Positions 8,002 through 16,010 of a stretch of 64,000 nucleotides of DNA are shown in pieces. Made by a program: the position numbers and the translations under genes. A model generated the notes under the pieces. It had not been told where the DNA came from, ran no database searches, and saw only the letters and a program-made list of their open reading frames with translations. Numbering within the stretch: the first letter of the stretch is position 1; each line of letters opens with the position of its first letter. The stretch lies in NCBI RefSeq assembly GCF_020099395.1, contig NZ_CP083590.1, positions 5,518,001-5,582,000 on the forward strand, written 5' to 3'. This DNA is from Streptomyces mobaraensis. GTDB taxonomy: Bacteria > Actinomycetota > Actinomycetes > Streptomycetales > Streptomycetaceae.

Positions 8002-9114
8002 GTGGCGTCCCACCGTCGTCCCAAACAGCCGAGCCGTACTCGGGTGACCGTCCTCACCGCGACCGCCGCCGCAGCCGTCGCGCTCTCCGCCCAGGCGGCC
8101 TCCGCCGATCCCGGGGCCAAGCCGACCCGCAGCGAGGCCAAGGAGAAGGTCGACCGGCTCTACGAGCAGGCGGAGCAGGCCACCGAGAAGTACAACGGGG
8201 CCAAGCAGCGGCAGGAGAAGCTGGAGAAGGAGGCCGGCGAGCTCCAGGACCGCGTCGCGCGTGGTCAGGAGGAGGTCAACAAGCTCCGGGACGGGCTCGG
8301 CGCGGTGGCCACCGCCCAGTACCGCACCGGCTCGGTGGATCCCTCCCTCCAGCTGCTGCTCTCGTCCGACCCGGACACGTACCTGGAGCGGGCGTCCACG
8401 CTCAACCAGGTCAGCGCCAAGCAGGCGGAGGCGCTCCGGCAGATCGCCACCAAGCAGCGCGCCCTGAAGCAGCAGCGCGAGGAGGCGGCGGGCAAGCTCG
8501 CCGACCTGGAGTCCACCCGCAAGGCGCTGGGCGAGCGCAAGGCCGAGGTGCAGGGCAAGCTCGCCGAGGCGCAGGACGTCCTCAACTCCCTGACGGAGAA
8601 GGAGCGCGCCGCGATCGCCGCCGCTGAGAAGGAGGAGGCCGCCAAGGCCGCCGCCAAGGCGGGTACGAGCACGGACGACTCGGGTACGAGCGGGTCCAAG
8701 GGCGGCTCGAAGGACGGCGGTTCGGGGCAGACCGGCAGCAGCGGCAAGGCCGTCCCGGGCTCCGGCCGGGCGGGCGCCGCGCTCGCCGCCGCGCAGTCGA
8801 AGATAGGGTCCCCGTACGTCTGGGGCGCGACCGGCCCGAGCTCCTTCGACTGCTCCGGGCTGACCTCCTGGGCCTACGCCCAGGCCGGCGTCACGCTCGA
8901 CCGCACGTCGGAGGCGCAGGCCAACGACGGCACCCGGATCTACGACCAGAGCCAGCTCCAGCCCGGCGACCTGGTCATCTTCTACGGCGACATGCACCAC
9001 GTCGGGCTGTACGCCGGCAACGGGCAGGTGCTGCACGCGCCGCGCACCGGCACCGTCGTCCGCTACGAGGCGATGAGCAACATGCCGTTCCAGTTCGGCG
9101 TTCGCGTGGGCTGA
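8002..9114 (+). CDS. Secreted NlpC/P60 peptidoglycan endopeptidase with N-terminal coiled coil
   Basis: 370 residues from GTG 8002, preceded by AAAAGGAG at the right distance. The frame is open upstream, but only this start gives a signal peptide at the N-terminus (twin-Arg-free, hydrophobic VTVLTATAAAAVALSAQAA, cleavage near ASA). Residues about 40-220 are an extended coiled coil (EKVDRLYEQAEQATEKYN and onward), then a Gly/Ser linker (about 225-255). The C-terminal NlpC/P60 domain contains SSFDCSGLTSWAY with the catalytic Cys, and MHHVGLYAGNG with the catalytic His. These enzymes cut the D-Glu/meso-DAP stem bond. The next gene is a paralogue with the same architecture, and both share a promoter pattern. 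It is not autolytic-regulated by any leader motif I could see. Confidence 0.95.
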   Translation: MASHRRPKQPSRTRVTVLTATAAAAVALSAQAASADPGAKPTRSEAKEKVDRLYEQAEQATEKYNGAKQRQEKLEKEAGELQDRVARGQEEVNKLRDGLGAVATAQYRTGSVDPSLQLLLSSDPDTYLERASTLNQVSAKQAEALRQIATKQRALKQQREEAAGKLADLESTRKALGERKAEVQGKLAEAQDVLNSLTEKERAAIAAAEKEEAAKAAAKAGTSTDDSGTSGSKGGSKDGGSGQTGSSGKAVPGSGRAGAALAAAQSKIGSPYVWGATGPSSFDCSGLTSWAYAQAGVTLDRTSEAQANDGTRIYDQSQLQPGDLVIFYGDMHHVGLYAGNGQVLHAPRTGTVVRYEAMSNMPFQFGVRVG

Positions 9115-9224
9115 CCGGGCACGGGGTGGCCGCCTTACCCGACTGCCCTCCGGTTCCACCGTTAAGCCGTCCGGCCCTGCCAATCCACCCGTTCGGGTGG
9201 CGTCGCATCGGCCGCGGAGGCTCC

Positions 9225-9262
9225 GACGCCCCGCCCATGACCTGCGTCTTGGGCGGGGCGTC
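9225..9262 (+). terminator. Stem-loop terminator after the first NlpC/P60 gene
   Basis: Perfect 13-bp inverted repeat, left arm 9225-9237 (GACGCCCCGCCCA), right arm 9250-9262, 12-nt loop. It lies about 110 bp beyond the stop and before the promoter of the next gene. The T tract is weak, as is usual in Streptomyces. Confidence 0.7.
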
Positions 9263-9310
9263 CGGCGTTTCCCCGAGGACGCGCCCGGGTTCCACGTTCC
9301 GTAGCGGTCT

Positions 9311-9340
9311 TTGAACGGAGAGTGAGCGAGCCGCTACTGT
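9311..9340 (+). promoter_or_regulatory. Putative vegetative promoter of the second NlpC/P60 gene
   Basis: TTGAAC (9311-9316), 18-bp spacer, TACTGT (9335-9340). The -35 hexamer and spacer length are identical to those upstream of the first NlpC/P60 gene, which suggests shared regulation after duplication. Leader about 90 nt. Confidence 0.55.
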
Positions 9341-9433
9341 CTGCCGCCGGCGCGGTGCCCCCGCCGTCGTCCGCCCGTCCGGGCGGCAGGGGGCCGGCAG
9401 GGGGCCGCGCGAGCGAAGGGAGTACGGCACCAC

Positions 9434-10549
9434 GTGGCGTCCCACCGCCGATCCACGTCCTCCGGTCTCGCCCGGACCGTACGGGTCACCGTCCTGTCCG
9501 CCGCCGTGGCCACCGCGGCGGCCGCGTTCTCGCCGTCCGCCGCCGCCCGCCCCGGGGGCCCCGCCGATCCCGCCGGTTCCGCGGGCGGTGCCGGGGGCGC
9601 CGCTTCGTCCGGCACGGTCCGGGCGCGGCTGGACCGGCTCTACCGCCAGGCCGAGCGGGCCACCGAGCAGTACAACGCCGCCGGCGAACGGGCCGGCGCC
9701 CTGCGGCGGAAGGTGGAGCAGGCCGCCGACCGGGTCGCCCGCGGCCAGGAGACGGTCAACCGGATGCGCAACGCCCTCGGGACGGTCGCCGCCGCCCAGT
9801 ACCGGAACGGGCTCGTGGACCCCGCCCTCCGCCTGCTGCTCTCCTCCGACCCCGACCGCTACCTCGACCGGGCCTCCGCCCTCGAACGCGTCACCGGCCG
9901 GCAGACCGAGCGGCTGCACGCCCTGCTCGCCGCCCAGCGCGCGCTCGGCCAGGAGCGGCTGGAGGCCGCCCGCGCCCTCGCCGAACTGGAGGACAGCCGC
10001 CGGGCCGTCGCCCGCCACAAGCACGAGGTCGAGGGCCGGCTCGCCGCCGCCCGCCGGCTCCTCAACACGCTGCCCGACGGCGAACGGGCCCGGTACGCCC
10101 GCGCCTCGCGCTCCGCGGGCGGGTCCCGCGCCGGCTTCCTGTTCGCGGTGCCCTCGCCGTACCCCTCGCCGGGCGGGGACTCCGCGCTCCCCGACGCCGG
10201 TTCCGCCCGCGGGGCCGCCGCCGCGCGGGCCGCCCGCTCGGCCGTCGGCCTCCCCTACGCGTGGGGCGCGAGCGGCCCGTTCGCGTTCGACTGCTCCGGG
10301 CTGACGCAGTGGGCCTACGGCCGCGCGGGCGTCGGCCTGCCGCGCACCTCCCAGGCCCAGCGGAACGCGGGCCGGCACGTCCCGCTGTCCGAGGCCCGCC
10401 CCGGCGACCTCGTCATCTACCGGGACGACGCCAGCCACGTGGGCATGTACGTCGGCGACGGGCAGGTGGTGCACGCGCCGTACCCGGGAGCGCGGGTGCG
10501 GTACGACCGGGCGGACATGATGCCGATCTCGTCGGTCACGCGGCCGTGA
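9434..10549 (+). CDS. Secreted NlpC/P60 peptidoglycan endopeptidase, paralogue of the preceding gene
   Basis: 371 residues from GTG 9434 with GAAGGGAG upstream. Same plan as its neighbour: both begin with the same residues (ASHRR), then a signal peptide (VTVLSAAVATAAAAFSPSAAA), a coiled coil (DRLYRQAERATEQYNAAGERA to about residue 215), a short Pro-rich linker and an NlpC/P60 domain with FAFDCSGLTQWAY (catalytic Cys) and ASHVGMYVGDG (catalytic His). It is more Arg/Ala-rich and its linker is shorter than the neighbour's. A tandem duplication is the simplest origin. It probably hydrolyses peptidoglycan stem peptides outside the membrane. Confidence 0.94.
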   Translation: MASHRRSTSSGLARTVRVTVLSAAVATAAAAFSPSAAARPGGPADPAGSAGGAGGAASSGTVRARLDRLYRQAERATEQYNAAGERAGALRRKVEQAADRVARGQETVNRMRNALGTVAAAQYRNGLVDPALRLLLSSDPDRYLDRASALERVTGRQTERLHALLAAQRALGQERLEAARALAELEDSRRAVARHKHEVEGRLAAARRLLNTLPDGERARYARASRSAGGSRAGFLFAVPSPYPSPGGDSALPDAGSARGAAAARAARSAVGLPYAWGASGPFAFDCSGLTQWAYGRAGVGLPRTSQAQRNAGRHVPLSEARPGDLVIYRDDASHVGMYVGDGQVVHAPYPGARVRYDRADMMPISSVTRP

Positions 10550-10619
10550 ACGCGTCTCGGAGTACGTCCCCGCCGCCCCGGCCCGGGTGACCGGCCGGCC
10601 GGCTCGTACGATGCGGGCC

Positions 10620-11906
10620 ATGGACGGCCCCACGAGACGACCCGGCGGCGGACGCCGGGCGGCGCTGCGCTTCCTGGCCGTCGCACTGACCGCCCTGCCG
10701 GCCCTCGCCGGCTGCGGGGCCGGGCCCGTCGACGGTGCGGCCGTCCGCGACACGGACGCCGTCCGGCGGCTGCTCGACGGCTGGGCGACGGCGCTGCGCG
10801 ACCGCGACGAGGGCGCGTACCTCGCCGCCGTCGACCCCGGCGAGCGCGCCTACCGGGACCGCCGGCGTCAGGTCTTCGCCAACCTCGCCGACGTGCCGCT
10901 CGCCTCCTGGGAGTACGGCGCCGTCCGCACCGGCGGCTTCACCCCCGCGCCCGGCGACGGCCACCGGGTCGCCGCCGAGGCCGAACTCCGCTACCGGCTG
11001 GCCGGTTACGACACCGCGCCGGTCGCGGTCCCGGTCCGGCTGACGGCCGTCCGGCGCGGCGGGCGCTGGTACGTGGCGGGGGACGACACCGCGTCCGGCG
11101 ACCGCCAGCTCTGGGAACAGGGCCGGGTCACCGCCGTCCGCGGCCGGCACAGCCTCGTCCTCGGCGCGGGACAGGAACCGGCCGCGCTGCGGGCCCTGTC
11201 CGGCCTGGCCGACGCGGCGGTGCCCGCCGTGGCCGCCGCATGGCCGGACGGCGAGCGGGCGGATAGTGAACGACCGGACGGCGACCGTCCCGGGCGGCTC
11301 GTCGTCGAGATGCCGGCCTCGCTGGACCGGATGGGCGCCCTGCTCGGCGCGCCGCCCTCCGACTACCGGGGCATCGCCGCGGTGACCACCACGGCGGGGG
11401 AGAAGGGCGGCGGCGGCCCCGCCCCCGCCGGGCGGATCGTCGTCAACCCCGAGGCGTACACCGCCCTCAGCCCCTTCGGCCGGCGGGCCGTCCTCACCCA
11501 CGAGGCCACCCACGTGGCCACCCGCGCCCGTACCACCGACACCACCCCCATGTGGCTCTCGGAGGGCTTCGCCGACTGGGTCGCCTACCGCACCGCCGAC
11601 CGCACTCCGGCCGCGATCGCCCCCGAACTGGCCCGCGCGGTCACCGCCGGCCGGACCCCGGAGCGGCTCCCCGCCGACGCGGACTTCCGCTTCACCGGCG
11701 GCGCCGACCGCCTGGCCCGCGCCTACGAGGGCGCCTGGCTCGCCTGCCGGATGGTGGCGGAACGGTGGGGCGAACGGAAGCTCGTCGCCTTCTACCGGGC
11801 GGCCGGTACGGGTTCCGTGGACAAGGCGGCGCGGGGGGTCCTGGGAGTGGGGGAGCGGGAACTCACGGAGGGATGGCGGGGGTACGTAGCGAAGACGCTG
11901 CACTGA
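10620..11906 (+). CDS. Lipoprotein with HExxH zinc metalloprotease-like domain
   Basis: 428 residues from ATG 10620. A TACGAT -10-like hexamer at 10607-10612 sits so close that the mRNA may be leaderless, which favours this start over the in-frame GTG at 10587. The N-terminus is Arg-rich, then hydrophobic, then a lipobox (LPALAGC) near residue 35, so it is a membrane-anchored lipoprotein. Residues about 45-150 resemble a SnoaL/NTF2-like fold (DTDAVRRLLDGWATALRDRD). The C-terminal half has VLTHEATHVATRA, an HExxH zinc motif, and TPMWLSEGFADWVAYR with a downstream Glu as in gluzincin peptidase-MA families. Substrate unknown. Confidence 0.85.
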   Translation: MDGPTRRPGGGRRAALRFLAVALTALPALAGCGAGPVDGAAVRDTDAVRRLLDGWATALRDRDEGAYLAAVDPGERAYRDRRRQVFANLADVPLASWEYGAVRTGGFTPAPGDGHRVAAEAELRYRLAGYDTAPVAVPVRLTAVRRGGRWYVAGDDTASGDRQLWEQGRVTAVRGRHSLVLGAGQEPAALRALSGLADAAVPAVAAAWPDGERADSERPDGDRPGRLVVEMPASLDRMGALLGAPPSDYRGIAAVTTTAGEKGGGGPAPAGRIVVNPEAYTALSPFGRRAVLTHEATHVATRARTTDTTPMWLSEGFADWVAYRTADRTPAAIAPELARAVTAGRTPERLPADADFRFTGGADRLARAYEGAWLACRMVAERWGERKLVAFYRAAGTGSVDKAARGVLGVGERELTEGWRGYVAKTLH

Positions 11907-12110
11907 GGCATGTAACTCAGGTCACATCGGCCCCGTACGTGACCCTGGGAACGCTCGATTCCGCCCTGATTCGGGCGGTGATACGGGCATTCGTCCCACC
12001 GGAGCGCCCGCGCGGGCACTCTTGAGCCCCACCGGCCGTGGTGCGAAGATCGGCCGCCGTACGCCGACACACTGCCCACCGCCCACCGGAGACCCGACGG
12101 GGGAGATCAG

Positions 12111-12806
12111 TTGACGCCACAGTACGACCTCATCGCCGCGCAGTACGGAGAGGTGGACCGCCTCCTCCAGTCCTACCGCGAGAACGTGGAGATCCCCTCG
12201 ATCCTCCGGGCCCTCGGCCCGGTGGACGGCGCCTCGGTCCTCGACCTGGGCTGCGGCACGGGCCCCTTCACCCGGCTGCTGCGCCGCGAGGGCGCGGCCG
12301 ACGTGCTCGGGGTGGACGCCTCGGGCCCGATGATCGAACTCGCGCACCTGGAGGAGCGGGAGGAGCCGCTCGGCGTACGGTACGAGGTGCGGGACATCGC
12401 CGACCTGCCCGTCCTGGGCGCCTTCGACCTCGTCACCGCGGCCGCCGTCCTGCACTACGCCGACTCCTTCGGCACCCTCACCCGCATGTGCCGCGGCGCG
12501 TACGCCAACCTCGCGCCGGGGGGCCGCCTGCTCGCCGTCGTCGGCAACCCGAGCCTGGAGCCCGAGGTCACCCAGCCCAACGGCTTCGTCCTCCACCGCC
12601 CCGCCGCCCCGCGCGACGGCGACCCCTGCACCATCTCCATCCCCACCACCCCGCCCTCCACCCTCACCGTCCACTACTGGACCCGTGATGCGTACGAACG
12701 GGCCCTGGCCGACTGCGGCTTCACGGACGTGACGTGGGAACCCGTCGAGGGCCTCCCGGCCGCCACCGAGCCCGTCAACCTCATCGTCACCGCCCGCCGC
12801 CCGTGA
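12111..12806 (+). CDS. Class I SAM-dependent methyltransferase
   Basis: 231 residues from TTG 12111, with GGGGGAG just upstream. Methyltransferase motif I is VLDLGCGTGPFTRLL (residues 44-58), motif II region GVDASGPMIELA, motif III-IV DIADLPVLGAFDLVTAAAVLHY. The family transfers a methyl group from S-adenosylmethionine. The substrate is not evident. It is followed by a strong bidirectional hairpin. The 204-bp gap before it contains only a short inverted repeat (CCGCCC/GGGCGG near 11960-11980). Confidence 0.9.
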   Translation: MTPQYDLIAAQYGEVDRLLQSYRENVEIPSILRALGPVDGASVLDLGCGTGPFTRLLRREGAADVLGVDASGPMIELAHLEEREEPLGVRYEVRDIADLPVLGAFDLVTAAAVLHYADSFGTLTRMCRGAYANLAPGGRLLAVVGNPSLEPEVTQPNGFVLHRPAAPRDGDPCTISIPTTPPSTLTVHYWTRDAYERALADCGFTDVTWEPVEGLPAATEPVNLIVTARRP

Positions 12807-12862
12807 GGGACGCGCGGGCGGCGGGGCGGGCGGCGTCAGGAGCCCCGTACGGGACCGTGTGA

Positions 12863-12888
12863 GCGGCGCGCCGGTGATGGCGCGCCGC
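12863..12888. terminator. Bidirectional terminator hairpin between convergent genes
   Basis: Perfect 10-bp stem (GCGGCGCGCC 12863-12872, GGCGCGCCGC 12879-12888) with a GGTGAT loop, midway between the methyltransferase stop and the end of the convergent peptidoglycan-binding gene. Confidence 0.7.
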
Positions 12889-12907
12889 CCGGTGCGGAGG
12901 TCCCGGT

Positions 12908-13348
12908 TCAGCAGCCGCTGGAGTTGAAGTCCCGGAACGCGGCGATCGTCTTGGGCCCGGCTTCTCCGTCAACGGCGAGGCTGTAGCCGTACGCGTTCAG
13001 GTACTTCTGCAGCGCTCTGATCGTGTTGGGCCCGACGGCACCGTCGACGGTTCCGGCGCCGTAGCCCTGGGCGTTGAACATCCGCTGGGCGGCCTTCCAG
13101 CTGTTGGCGCCCAGCTGCCCGTCGATCGTGCCGGGATCGTATCCGTTGGAGCGCAGCCAGCACTGCCAGTTCTTGGCCTGGGTCGTGTTCAGCCCGAGGT
13201 TGTTCACCGCGAGGATGGAGACGCTCTGGGAACTCGTCGCCGGCTGGGACGCCGCGGAGGCGGTGCCCGCAGTCGCGAGGCCGCCGGCCACGAGTCCTGC
13301 GACGGCGGTGATGCCGACGAGGGTCCTCGTCAGAACGTTCGGTCGCAT
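12908..13348 (-). CDS. Secreted peptidoglycan-binding domain protein
   Basis: 146 residues, ATG start with AAAGGGAAG upstream. A Sec signal peptide (residues 1-33, cleavage near ASA|ASQ) is followed by about 20 linker residues and two PG_binding_1-type repeats: NWQCWLRSNGYDPGTIDGQLG with SWKAAQRMFNAQG, and TVDGAVGPNTIRALQKYLNA, plus a short third unit (AVDGEAGPKTIAAF). There is no catalytic domain, so it is a wall-binding protein or a lytic-enzyme companion. C-terminal Cys pairs with the single Cys in NWQCW. The roughly 280 bp upstream (13349-13627) hold no other gene I can support. Confidence 0.88.
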   Translation of the reverse strand: MRPNVLTRTLVGITAVAGLVAGGLATAGTASAASQPATSSQSVSILAVNNLGLNTTQAKNWQCWLRSNGYDPGTIDGQLGANSWKAAQRMFNAQGYGAGTVDGAVGPNTIRALQKYLNAYGYSLAVDGEAGPKTIAAFRDFNSSGC

Positions 13349-13627
13349 GCGCTTCCCTTTCGGGTCGGCGGGCGGTACCGGACGCGACAGGGCGCTCTGG
13401 AAACAGGGGTCGCGTGCGATGCCACCCGTGCTCGGTCGGAGCGCGCGTGAAGCGGGCCCGAGCCGTCCCGTGGCCCGACCGCTCCAGCGCGGTACGGACC
13501 AGAAGCTAGCGCCGCCCGCGTGCGCCGCTCAACCGCCTTCCGGCAGATGTCTCAAACAGCGCGGGAGAGGCAACCGCCGGATGAACGTGCCGAATTCGTC
13601 CTTGCGCGGCGCTGCCCACCGGGCACG

Positions 13628-14374
13628 CTACTCGCGATAGTTCAGACCGTGGTGCACCAAAAACCTCGGATAGCCGAACCGTCGCCCGAGCGCGTCGAAC
13701 GAGTCGTAGCTCTTTCTGTCGATCGCGACGAAGTACGCGTTCATGGAACGCAGGAACAGCCGGTATCCGAGGTCGGCGCAGGCATGGACGACCGTCTGCT
13801 CAAGGGCCGGCACCAGCGAGACCGGAGGCCGCCCGTACGTGGAGGCCGCCGTCGCACGGCTCAGGTCGTCCGCGACCGACCGAATCGCCCGCAGAACGGC
13901 ACGGCTCATCTCCTCGTCCACCACCGGCTGTGGTGGCGGAGGGGTGAACGCGGGGTCGTCCTGCCGTACTCGGGCGAGCCAAACTTCTTCGAGTCTCCGC
14001 AGCCACGTGCGGGTATCCGGGGCGTACTCGACCGGGTCGGAACACCCATGGGTGGCGCCGAGCCACACGGTACGGATCACCTCGTCCGGGAGCGGGGACC
14101 GCAGCAGCCGGCGAATGTCCTGCCCGAGCTGCCGGGCCTTCGACCGGTCGAATTCTTCCACCGCTGTTTCCGGAAGCCTGAGCCAGTACGCGGCCGGTCC
14201 GCCTTCCCGGGGGAGGTACCGCTCGGCGTCCTCCGGAGAGAGGGCGTCCGGGATGTCCCACTTCGAGGTCACCCACGTCAGCCCGATGTCCTCGACGTAG
14301 ATGTCTTCGAGGTATTCGTACGACGCCCCGTCTTCTTCGTCTTCTTCTGCTGCTGCTTCTGCTTCTTCCGCCAA
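13628..14374 (-). CDS. Hypothetical protein with acidic N-terminal repeat, start uncertain
   Basis: 248 residues if begun at the TTG at 14372-14374, the last possible start in frame before the homogeneous coding region. I do not recognise the family. The N-terminus is Glu/Ala/Asp-rich ([14 protein letters not shown]) and encoded by a GAA/GCA/GAC trinucleotide tract at about 14327-14370. The body is a charged alpha-helical protein ([52 protein letters not shown]). No ATG or GTG lies in frame upstream and the TTG has no clear ribosome site. An ATG one frame off (MADL..., 14384) would fuse to the same protein if one T were removed from CCTTGG, so a frameshift at the start is possible. No membrane segment or signal peptide. 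Confidence 0.55.
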   Translation of the reverse strand: MAEEAEAAAEEDEEDGASYEYLEDIYVEDIGLTWVTSKWDIPDALSPEDAERYLPREGGPAAYWLRLPETAVEEFDRSKARQLGQDIRRLLRSPLPDEVIRTVWLGATHGCSDPVEYAPDTRTWLRRLEEVWLARVRQDDPAFTPPPPQPVVDEEMSRAVLRAIRSVADDLSRATAASTYGRPPVSLVPALEQTVVHACADLGYRLFLRSMNAYFVAIDRKSYDSFDALGRRFGYPRFLVHHGLNYRE

Positions 14375-14493
14375 GGTCGGCCATCCCGGGTCAGCGTGCG
14401 GACGACACGCTTGCCCAGTGTGGCTTCCCCGCGTACTCCTGCCGAACGGTTTTCTCGACGGCCGCGCGGCTCGGGGCGCCGCATGGGCGACGC

Positions 14494-15039
14494 TCAGGGG
14501 TGGATGCTGAGGTGGGTCAGGCCGGTGGTGTGGCGGATGCCTCCGCCGATCGCGCAGTCCGTCGGGAGGCTGCCCGGCAGCGTCTGGATGGTCTTCTCCG
14601 CCGCCGCGCCCTTGCCGCGGCCGCCGACGACCTCGCCTCTGAGCAGGGCGGTGTTGAGGCCCGCCACGCGGACCGAGGGACCGGCCTGGTAGGCGATGAC
14701 GGTCGTGGTGCCGTCCGCGAAGCGCAGGGTCTCCTTGGACCTGTTCCAGGACAGCAGGAGGCAGCCGCCTCCCGTCATGCCCTCGGTGTGGTACGTGGCC
14801 GTGCTGCGGTGGCCCGAGCCGTCCGTGCAGTGGTACGTCCCGTCGACGGAGACCTTGGCGGAGCCGGCGGAGGACAGGCCCAGGCCCGGTCCGTAGGTGA
14901 TGTTCTCCTGGCCCGTGCACTCCAGGGCTGTGTATTCCCGGGCCTGGCCTCCGGCCTGCGCCGCGGGGACGCCGCCGGCGGCCGCCGCCAGCAGGGCGAG
15001 GGAGGCCAGGGTGATGCCCGCTCCACGACTGCCGATCAC
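14494..15039 (-). CDS. Secreted hypothetical protein
   Basis: 181 residues from GTG 15037-15039, chosen because GAAGGGA lies 7 nt upstream and because translation from it begins directly with a signal peptide ([28 protein letters not shown], in two halves). The mature part has four cysteines (ECTGQ, YHCTDG, GGGCLLL, TDCAIGG), probably two disulphides, and beta-rich sequence ([30 protein letters not shown]). No known domain recognised. Exported, function unknown. Confidence 0.75.
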   Translation of the reverse strand: MIGSRGAGITLASLALLAAAAGGVPAAQAGGQAREYTALECTGQENITYGPGLGLSSAGSAKVSVDGTYHCTDGSGHRSTATYHTEGMTGGGCLLLSWNRSKETLRFADGTTTVIAYQAGPSVRVAGLNTALLRGEVVGGRGKGAAAEKTIQTLPGSLPTDCAIGGGIRHTTGLTHLSIHP

Positions 15040-15255
15040 GATGCGTCCCTTCGTAGCCCGAACCACGGTGTGGCCGACGCCCACTTGGATACCCCTCCGC
15101 ATCGTCGGCCGCACCGCCTCCTCGGACGGCCAGGAGCGACACAGGCTCCTCACACCCCTTCGTGCGCCCTCGCGCCCGCCGCACGCCCTGCCCCGGAGCG
15201 GCGCGGCGGCGTCACCGTAAGTCGTCACGAGGCCAATCGGCCATGGGAGTTGGCG

Positions 15256-15593
15256 ATGAGTGACACGCGCTCGACGGCACCCCGGGTGACCTCGGTGGCG
15301 GTGGCCGCGCCGCCGCACCGGCACCGGCAGGCGGAGATCGCCGCCGTGTTCGCCGAGGCGTTCCTGGGCGCCGACGCGGCGGCGCGCCGCACGTTCACCG
15401 GCCTCGCGGGCCGCGCCTCACCGGCCGCGTGCGGCAACATCTCCTCCGCCGCCGTCCTGGACGTCCTGCACCGCATCTGACCGCTTCCGCCGGCCCACCC
15501 GCCCCTGGTTCGCACGGCCTGCTGCTCGCCGTCGGCCCGGGGCCTACCACGGAACTGGTGCTGCTGCGCTGGCCGGAGTCCCGTTATTCCTGA
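15256..15593 (+). pseudogene. Type III polyketide synthase (chalcone synthase-like) remnant
   Basis: ATG 15256 starts a typical type III PKS N-terminus ([29 protein letters not shown], residues 11-39 in two parts, then RRTFTGL). After about 47 residues the protein jumps to the C-terminal end: [16 protein letters not shown] matches the GN(M/I)SS segment holding the catalytic Asn. The remaining body with the catalytic Cys and His is deleted, about 270 residues. The frame then hits TGA at 15478-15480, while the family's terminal motif [19 protein letters not shown] continues in another frame to TGA 15591-15593. So an internal deletion plus a one-base loss made it a dead gene. Upstream of the ATG is a 216-bp divergent promoter region. 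The original product class cannot be told. Confidence 0.75.
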
Positions 15594-15786
15594 ATGGTCG
15601 CGATGAACGCGGACCAGGCGGGGTCGGGAAGAGGAGCGTCGGGGTGGTGGGATGTCCGCTGTCGCGGATGGGGATGGTTCCGGAGGGGGCGTAGGCGGGG
15701 GCCCCTTCGAGGCATTGGCCGCTGTTGCCCTCGCTGTAGGTCGATTTTTTCCACGTTGCACTGGTGAGGTCGGGAGTGGTGCTCAT
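15584..15786 (-). pseudogene. DUF397 protein with a frameshift near its C-terminus
   Basis: ATG 15784-15786 begins MSTTPDLTSATWKKSTYSEGNSGQCLEG and IPIRDSGHPTTPTLLFP, the DUF397 pattern W(R/K)KS.YS....C.E and VRDSK. At CTCTTCCCGACC the frame is lost. The expected ending [13 protein letters not shown] is present in the -1 frame and ends at TAA 15584-15586. The whole length, 203 nt, is one base short of a multiple of three. It may be a real pseudogene or a sequencing error. The neighbouring intact paralogue shows what the full protein looks like. The 3' end overlaps the type III PKS remnant by about 10 bp. Confidence 0.75.
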
Positions 15787-15800
15787 TGTGAGCCCCCTGC

Positions 15801-16010
15801 TCAGCGTGCCTTGATGCTCGTGACGAACGCAGACCATGCGGGTGCGGGGAAGGCCAGGGCCCGTTCCGTCGGGCGCTTACTGTCTCGGACGGGGACGGTA
15901 CCTGAGGACGGTATGAGATTGCGGGCGAATTGGACGCATTGACCGCCGTTTCCCTGACTGTAGCTGGACTTCTCCCATATCGCCTGAGCAAGGATCGAGG
16001 TGTGAGTCAT
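15801..16010 (-). CDS. DUF397 domain protein
   Basis: 69 residues from the ATG at 16008-16010. DUF397 throughout: IWEKSSYSQGNGGQCVQFA, TVPVRDSKRPTERALAF and APAWSAFVTSIKAR. Such small proteins are encoded beside XRE/DUF5753 regulators of the WhiJ type and are thought to act with them, possibly as antagonists. Here the gene begins inside the 3' part of the XRE gene, overlapping it by 134 bp in another frame. It is followed 14 bp later by the second, frameshifted DUF397 gene. Confidence 0.88.
   Translation of the reverse strand: MTHTSILAQAIWEKSSYSQGNGGQCVQFARNLIPSSGTVPVRDSKRPTERALAFPAPAWSAFVTSIKAR

Noticed and set aside
14278..14484. Basic 68-residue protein ([12 protein letters not shown]) overlapping the acidic hypothetical gene
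   Set aside because: It is the alternative frame of the same trinucleotide tract, without continuation into a conserved domain.
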